Assembly (NCBI GenBank): GCA_028293725.1
Contig: JAQGOE010000327.1
Location: forward strand, 1-9,240
DNA from: Gammaproteobacteria bacterium
GTDB lineage: Bacteria; Pseudomonadota; Gammaproteobacteria; Steroidobacterales; Steroidobacteraceae
Length of the DNA stretch: 9,240 nucleotides
Reading direction: 5' to 3'
In this document: positions 6,211 to 9,240 of the stretch, one piece after another
How positions within the stretch are numbered: the stretch's first letter is position 1
Layout of the letters: each line of letters starts with the position of its first letter
The notes under the pieces: model-generated
Told to the model about the DNA's origin: nothing
Database searches by the model: none
What the model saw: the letters and a program-made list of their open reading frames with translations, nothing else
Position numbers and translations under genes: made by a program

Positions 6211-7405
6211 CATCGTCATAACTCTTGCGCTTCCGATACTCTTCCTCCGTCTTCGGCCCCTTCTCTCGATTGCAAGTACGACACGCGTTCTCGAGATTCT
6301 CGTCGGCCGTTTTGTCACCCTTGCTGTACGGCCGCTTGTGCTCTATTTCGGATGAATTCGACTTCCCGGGCTCACGCGTTGTCTCCTTCCCGCAGTAGTA
6401 ACAGTGCTCCTTTCCTTCCGAATCCTTGCTTCTGTCCCTAGCCTTATCCGCTTGTTGCTTCGTTGGCCGTCGAGATCCTTGATTTGAAGTGCCCTGTGCA
6501 TCGGGCGCTTTTGACTCACTGGACGACTCAGAAGACGACTTGTCACCACTGCTTTCATTCTCGCTCCCGGACTTCACATATGCAGGAGTCCAGCCCTTGC
6601 TGACCGCATACGCGTACATCGCGGCAGCATCGGCCTCGCTATGCGCGGTGCACTCGACAACTCCACCGCTTGGATCTCCACACTCGTACTCCCCACTTGG
6701 ATCGGTCTTGTCCAACGGGTCGTTGTAGACGTACGCATAGAGGTTGAGGTCATCCTGATAGCCCACCGGATCGGTCTGCAGGAACCGCCCCAGTTGCGGA
6801 GAATAGTACCGGGCGCGGTAGTAATAAAGGCCGGTTTCGGGGTCGACGCGTCGGCCGGTGAACCGGAACTGCTCGCCGCTCAGGGTCGCGGGAGGCTGCT
6901 GGGAGGTCAGATTGCCGTACTCGTCGTACGAGAGCTGCTGCGTCAGGTTTCCGCTCGCATCCGTCATATCGATGACCGAGCCCTGATGATTCGTGTGGTA
7001 GAAATATTTGGTGGGATTGTTCGTCGCGGCCCCTTCCGCACGCGCGACCCGGTCATCGGTGCCCGGACCCATCAGGTAGCGGCGTAGCACATTGCCCGAG
7101 CCGTCCAGCTCGGCGATCTCCTCATCGCCGTCGAGGAGGTACTGCGTCACGGTGCCGTTCACTGTCTTGGAAACGCGACGACCCTGACCGTCGTAGTCGT
7201 AGCTGACGGTGGCGGTCGAGCTGCCGTTGACGGCCGCCGTCAGTAGACGGTTCTCACTGTCATACGTATATGTTTGCTGCTGGCCACCCACCGGGACCCA
7301 TGACAAGAGATTGCTATTGTTGTCATAACCGAAGGTCTGGCCAGCAACGTTCGAGTAGCGATTGAGCGCGTCGGGGGTGTAGGAGGCGTCAGCAGCTTGT
7401 CCGCA
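6200..7405 (-). CDS. rhs: Rhs protein C-terminal part with HNH nuclease toxin tip
   Basis: The 401-codon open stretch begins after a TGA at 7406-7408. It reads [16 protein letters not shown] and GYDNNSNLL, which are YD repeats, so the N-terminal bulk of the Rhs protein is missing. The conserved core follows ([44 protein letters not shown]), after which the toxin tip is normally cut off. Counting from TTG at 7306, the tip has a Ser/Glu/Lys linker (about 245-300) and then a zinc-bound HNH fold: Cys302-x2-Cys305 (CYYCG), Glu322-His323 in [14 protein letters not shown], the helix [16 protein letters not shown] with Cys342-x2-Cys345, Asn346 and Lys349. HNH tips of this kind act as DNases in the target cell. 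A full Rhs shell usually needs over 1,000 residues, so this copy could not package its toxin. It could still make toxin from an internal start, which would explain why the immunity gene is kept. Confidence 0.85.
   Translation of the reverse strand, partial: CGQAADASYTPDALNRYSNVAGQTFGYDNNSNLLSWVPVGGQQQTYTYDSENRLLTAAVNGSSTATVSYDYDGQGRRVSKTVNGTVTQYLLDGDEEIAELDGSGNVLRRYLMGPGTDDRVARAEGAATNNPTKYFYHTNHQGSVIDMTDASGNLTQQLSYDEYGNLTSQQPPATLSGEQFRFTGRRVDPETGLYYYRARYYSPQLGRFLQTDPVGYQDDLNLYAYVYNDPLDKTDPSGEYECGDPSGGVVECTAHSEADAAAMYAYAVSKGWTPAYVKSGSENESSGDKSSSESSSESKAPDAQGTSNQGSRRPTKQQADKARDRSKDSEGKEHCYYCGKETTREPGKSNSSEIEHKRPYSKGDKTADENLENACRTCNREKGPKTEEEYRKRKSYDDDSR
6680..6758 (-). repeat. Rhs core-end repeat, main copy
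   Basis: This is the upstream copy of the direct repeat, lying inside the main rhs gene just before the toxin tip diverges. It encodes [25 protein letters not shown]. It shares 22 identical bases (6735-6756) with the orphan copy at 5882-5903. Confidence 0.8.
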
Positions 7406-7713
7406 TCAATCGGCCCCCGTGATCCGCGGGCATCGGCCTCGCCAGGGAACACGAGTCCGCGGTCGGTCACTGGACAAGTCGAGTTTCCAGCGCCCCAGCT
7501 CAGTAACCCAGTAACCCGGTACAGGAATCGTCCGCAGACTGCTTTCCATCGTCGTTGTGTCATCGGCTCGCCGCCGCGTCGCCTGATGCTCAAATAAGTT
7601 GGTCATGCTCAGTTGACGCCCGCCTCGAGGGCAACCGGGTCGCTCTCGACTTAGCGACCGACGGCAGAATCAGAGTCACGCATGTAGTTTTAGCGCCGCG
7701 CCTGATTCGTCTA
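7406..7713. other. Gap with no recognised gene; lost 5' part of rhs
   Basis: Upstream of the rhs remnant, its frame is closed by TGA (7406-7408) and then stays open to 7606. The 66 residues there (starting MTNLFEHQATRRRAD) show no YD repeat, signal peptide or known motif. The Rhs similarity ends within about ten codons of 7405, so a recombination junction probably lies there. Nothing else was recognised on either strand. Confidence 0.45.
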
Positions 7714-8121
7714 CTACCTCTGCCTGGCGAGAGCAAACGAGCCCTCAATATCCACCAACAGTTGAGTCGCCCTACCTTGCCAATTACAGACGCATCCCAG
7801 TAAAACTGTCATTCGACGTGTCGCAACTACGCCTGGCGGGGGGGGCTCAAGATTAGCTAACCGACGCAGCCTCTCCAGCACTTCGGCCTCACCGGAGATT
7901 AAGACTTGTGGCCCCTCGGATTCAAACTCCCAGGTGACGGAGTGCCGTACTTCCTTGTTGAAACTCAAAGCTCCGGTTCCGTCTGACGATAGGTTGAGGA
8001 CAATTGTCTCAGTCCCCACCCGTTTGCTGAATAACCCCGCGATTGTACCTCGATCGCAGATTGCTGAGGCACTACATGCCACGAGCAGAAGAGTCAGTAG
8101 GGAAGCGGCGACGCTTTTCAC
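7714..8121 (-). CDS. Small predicted lipoprotein, function unknown
   Basis: The preferred start is the GTG at 8119-8121. It gives a 135-residue product whose N-terminus, VKSVAASLLTLLLVAC, is a textbook lipoprotein signal ending in the lipobox LVAC. The protein would be lipidated on Cys16 and anchored to a membrane facing the periplasm. A GTG six codons upstream (8139) is also possible. The mature part (ICDRGTIAGLF, IVLNLSSDGTGALSF, VTWEFESEGPQVLISGEAE) looks like a small beta-rich domain. No family is recognised. The C-terminal half has a further Cys pair (GCVCNW). A run of eight Cs on the coding strand (plus 7838-7845) encodes the PPPP segment and is a possible slippage site, but the frame on both sides looks coherent. 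It lies on the same strand as the rhs locus, with a 308-base gap to the rhs remnant. A link to Rhs function is not shown. Confidence 0.65.
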   Translation of the reverse strand: MKSVAASLLTLLLVACSASAICDRGTIAGLFSKRVGTETIVLNLSSDGTGALSFNKEVRHSVTWEFESEGPQVLISGEAEVLERLRRLANLEPPPPGVVATRRMTVLLGCVCNWQGRATQLLVDIEGSFALARQR

Positions 8122-8292
8122 TCCGCGGCCTGCTCCCACGTGTAGGTTTGGGAAATTCTTCCTCCAGGCACGTTTCCGCTTATGGGGGGAACCGCGCCGG
8201 CAAAGAACGACGTTGTAGTCCAGTGTATACGATACAGTCGGGGAATCGAGCTAGCGGGTGACTTGAACGCCTGGCGACCGGTGGCCGACCAA

Positions 8293-8694
8293 TCAAGGTG
8301 GCGCGATGAGCCTCACGCTCGGGAAGTAGCTTCGATAACGGCTGACGTCGCGTGTGAGAAGCGCGTAGCCGCTAACCGCGGCGTGCGCGCCGATGTAGAA
8401 GTCCGGTAAAACGCCCTGCTTCGTCCCCTGGCGGCGGCGGTGACTTAAAAACGCCTTGCCCGCCAGAAACAGAGCCTCTCGTGGAATCTGCTCCAAGCTC
8501 AAGGATGCCTCCGAGACAACCGCCTCGAGCTCCTCTATCCGTTCAAAAGCCATCGACAGCTCGGAGTAGATCACCGCATTGATCGCGAGCGTGTCGGTCA
8601 GACTTGCGGTCTCCAATTCGCCCTGCGACCAATCAGCCCACTGCGCATCATTCTGTAGAACATCAAGTAGGACATTGGTATCCACAAGGACCAT
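8293..8694 (-). CDS. vapC: VapC-type PIN-domain toxin RNase
   Basis: This 133-residue PIN-domain protein is of the VapC family: Mg-dependent RNases that cleave specific RNAs, commonly tRNA or rRNA, when freed from antitoxin. The acidic active-site residues are all present: Asp5 in VLVDTNVLLDVL, Glu45 in VIYSELSMAF, Asp98 in LPDFYIGAHA and Asp116 in LLTRDVSRY. The length is normal for the family. The start at 8692-8694 is three bases after the vapB stop, so the two genes are translated together. The end, VRLIAPP, fits the usual C-terminal strand, so the gene appears complete. Together with vapB this is a type II toxin-antitoxin unit that can stabilise the surrounding island. Confidence 0.92.
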   Translation of the reverse strand: MVLVDTNVLLDVLQNDAQWADWSQGELETASLTDTLAINAVIYSELSMAFERIEELEAVVSEASLSLEQIPREALFLAGKAFLSHRRRQGTKQGVLPDFYIGAHAAVSGYALLTRDVSRYRSYFPSVRLIAPP

Positions 8695-8697
8695 GGA

Positions 8698-8934
8698 TCA
8701 GGCGCCACGTGTAAGAGCCATAATCTGCTCTGTCTTCATGCGCACGGTCGCCCTCCCGCGCAGTTTGGCAAACAAGCTGGTCCGCGCCTTAGCGCCGGCC
8801 TTCGCCGGGCGCAGAACGACCTCGCCACTGGCCAGTCGCTCGAATGTCACGGCGCTGCCGGCCTTGAGCCCCAGATAATCCCGTACAACCTTGGGCACCG
8901 TCACCTGGCCCTTGGTGGTCATAGTCGTAGCCAT
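8698..8934 (-). CDS. vapB: VapB-type antitoxin with AbrB/SpoVT DNA-binding domain
   Basis: This 78-residue antitoxin starts at the ATG at 8932-8934, nine bases after GAGAGG. Residues about 5-43 form an AbrB/MazE-type swapped-hairpin DNA-binding domain: TTKGQVTVPKVVRDYLGLKAG, then VTFERLASGEVVLRP, read in two pieces. The Lys/Arg-rich C-terminal part (AKARTSLFAKLRGRATVRMK, MALTRGA) should wrap around VapC and block its active site. The protein dimerises and represses its own operon, and the inverted repeat just upstream is a fitting target. The frame is open upstream to 9051, but that extension is basic filler that would run through the operator, so the short start is preferred. Confidence 0.9.
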   Translation of the reverse strand: MATTMTTKGQVTVPKVVRDYLGLKAGSAVTFERLASGEVVLRPAKAGAKARTSLFAKLRGRATVRMKTEQIMALTRGA

Positions 8935-8966
8935 AAGTAATACCTCTCGCCATTCGGGTATTACTT
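8935..8966. promoter_or_regulatory. VapB/VapBC autoregulatory operator (inverted repeat)
   Basis: A perfect 10-base inverted repeat, AAGTAATACC (8935-8944) and GGTATTACTT (8957-8966), is separated by 12 bases, so the arm centres are 22 bases apart, about two helical turns on one face. It abuts the vapB start and covers its ribosome binding site (CCTCTC on the plus strand, 8943-8948). This is the geometry expected for two AbrB-fold dimers of the VapBC complex. Binding by VapB is an inference. Confidence 0.75.
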
Positions 8967-9052
8967 TAGCCGATTTCCGACCCCATGGCACCCCGAAGCG
9001 ACGTCTTCTTTCTTGTGATTTGGCTCCGCGCCTTACCTTTGCTTTCGTCACT

Positions 9053-9081
9053 AGTATTCTAAGACATTATACTATTGCCAA
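9053..9081 (-). promoter_or_regulatory. Candidate vapBC promoter
   Basis: The minus strand reads TTGGCA (9076-9081), a 17-base spacer, then AATACT (9053-9058), close to the sigma-70 -35 and -10 boxes. A perfect TATAAT also lies at 9066-9071, but without a good -35 at the right distance. Transcription from here would give a leader of roughly 110 bases containing the operator. A second, nearer promoter overlapping the operator is also possible. Confidence 0.4.
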
Positions 9082-9108
9082 GACGTCCTTCCTGTGAGAT
9101 CACGTCGC

Positions 9109-9232
9109 TGGGATACCCTGCTCTACGACCTGACTGCATCAGGTGCGCCTCGTGCAGCTTGAACGTAGCGCAGATATCGAGCGCGTCTCGCGCGGCGTCT
9201 ACAGGCTTACGCGCTACCCGGTGTCCTCCTAA
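9109..9232 (+). pseudogene. Possible remnant of an AbiEi-type antitoxin N-terminus
   Basis: On the plus strand, two frames together read like the winged-helix start of AbiEi-family antitoxins. WDTLLYDLTASGAPRAA occupies one frame (from 9109) and stops at TGA. LERSADIERVSRGVYRLTRY follows in another frame and ends PVSS and TAA at 9230-9232. The piece 'IERV.RGVYRL..YP' is typical of the AbiEi N-terminal domain. The usual helix-turn-helix between the two parts is shortened, the frames differ, and the second piece ends in a stop just past the motif. If it is a gene at all, it is a broken one. It was judged by eye from a short match, so confidence is limited. Confidence 0.35.
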
Positions 9233-9240
9233 CACCCGCA

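Noticed and set aside
6193..6318. Upstream start of the HNH immunity gene inside the toxin gene
   Set aside because: The 42 extra residues are an Arg/Ser-rich shadow of the HNH domain. A good ribosome site directly precedes the ATG at 6192.
7406..7606. 66-residue minus-strand frame upstream of the rhs remnant
   Set aside because: It is in the same frame as rhs, but shows no YD repeats, known motif or convincing ribosome site. It is probably unrelated DNA at the junction.
8935..9051. Long form of VapB starting at 9051
   Set aside because: The added segment is basic filler that would run through the operator. The 8934 start has its own ribosome site and gives a normal-length antitoxin.

Overview
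The window looks like a decayed accessory region on the chromosome of a Gram-negative proteobacterium. A secreted TonB-C-domain protein and a lipoprotein with a lipobox indicate a two-membrane cell. Rhs, patatin, IS66 and VapBC genes together fit a gammaproteobacterium, but the species cannot be named from sequence alone. Nearly all genes lie on the minus strand. Many are cut or carry a single inactivating lesion.

Layout, left to right. 1-220 is the 5' end of an IS66-family element with part of its tnpA. 221-450 holds nothing recognised. 451-1434 encodes an exported protein with a TonB C-terminal-type domain. At 1786-1808 lies a 23-base remnant of a tRNA 3' end, probably tRNA-Asn, directly next to the 3' end of a tyrosine-recombinase gene (1841-3062). 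That gene is broken near its start by a stop codon and a +1 frameshift. 3117-3464 is a fragment of a helix-turn-helix regulator. It abuts a scrap of an rhs gene on the plus strand (3466-3545), and beyond that a patatin-like phospholipase pseudogene (3544-4542) with an internal stop and a lost C-terminus.

The most interesting part is 4776-7405, a contact-dependent competition locus of the Rhs type, read leftwards. It starts with the C-terminal 401 codons of an Rhs protein ending in an HNH nuclease tip (6200-7405), followed 7 bases later by its probable immunity gene (5911-6192). Directly after the immunity stop codon, and in the same frame, begins an orphan Rhs C-terminal tip (5326-5910). It opens with a copy of the Rhs core end and carries a different toxin. 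Its own probable immunity gene (4776-5326) overlaps it by one base but is frameshifted. This is the layout expected when rhs toxin tips are exchanged by recombination in the conserved core and the displaced tip stays downstream.

7406-7713 holds nothing recognised. A small lipoprotein follows (7714-8121), then a complete VapBC toxin-antitoxin pair (8293-8934) with a perfect inverted-repeat operator over the vapB ribosome binding site. The right edge carries a probable remnant of an AbiEi-type antitoxin N-terminus on the plus strand. Overall this reads as a repository of competition and toxin genes assembled by site-specific integration and homologous recombination, with the mobility and several cargo genes now decaying.
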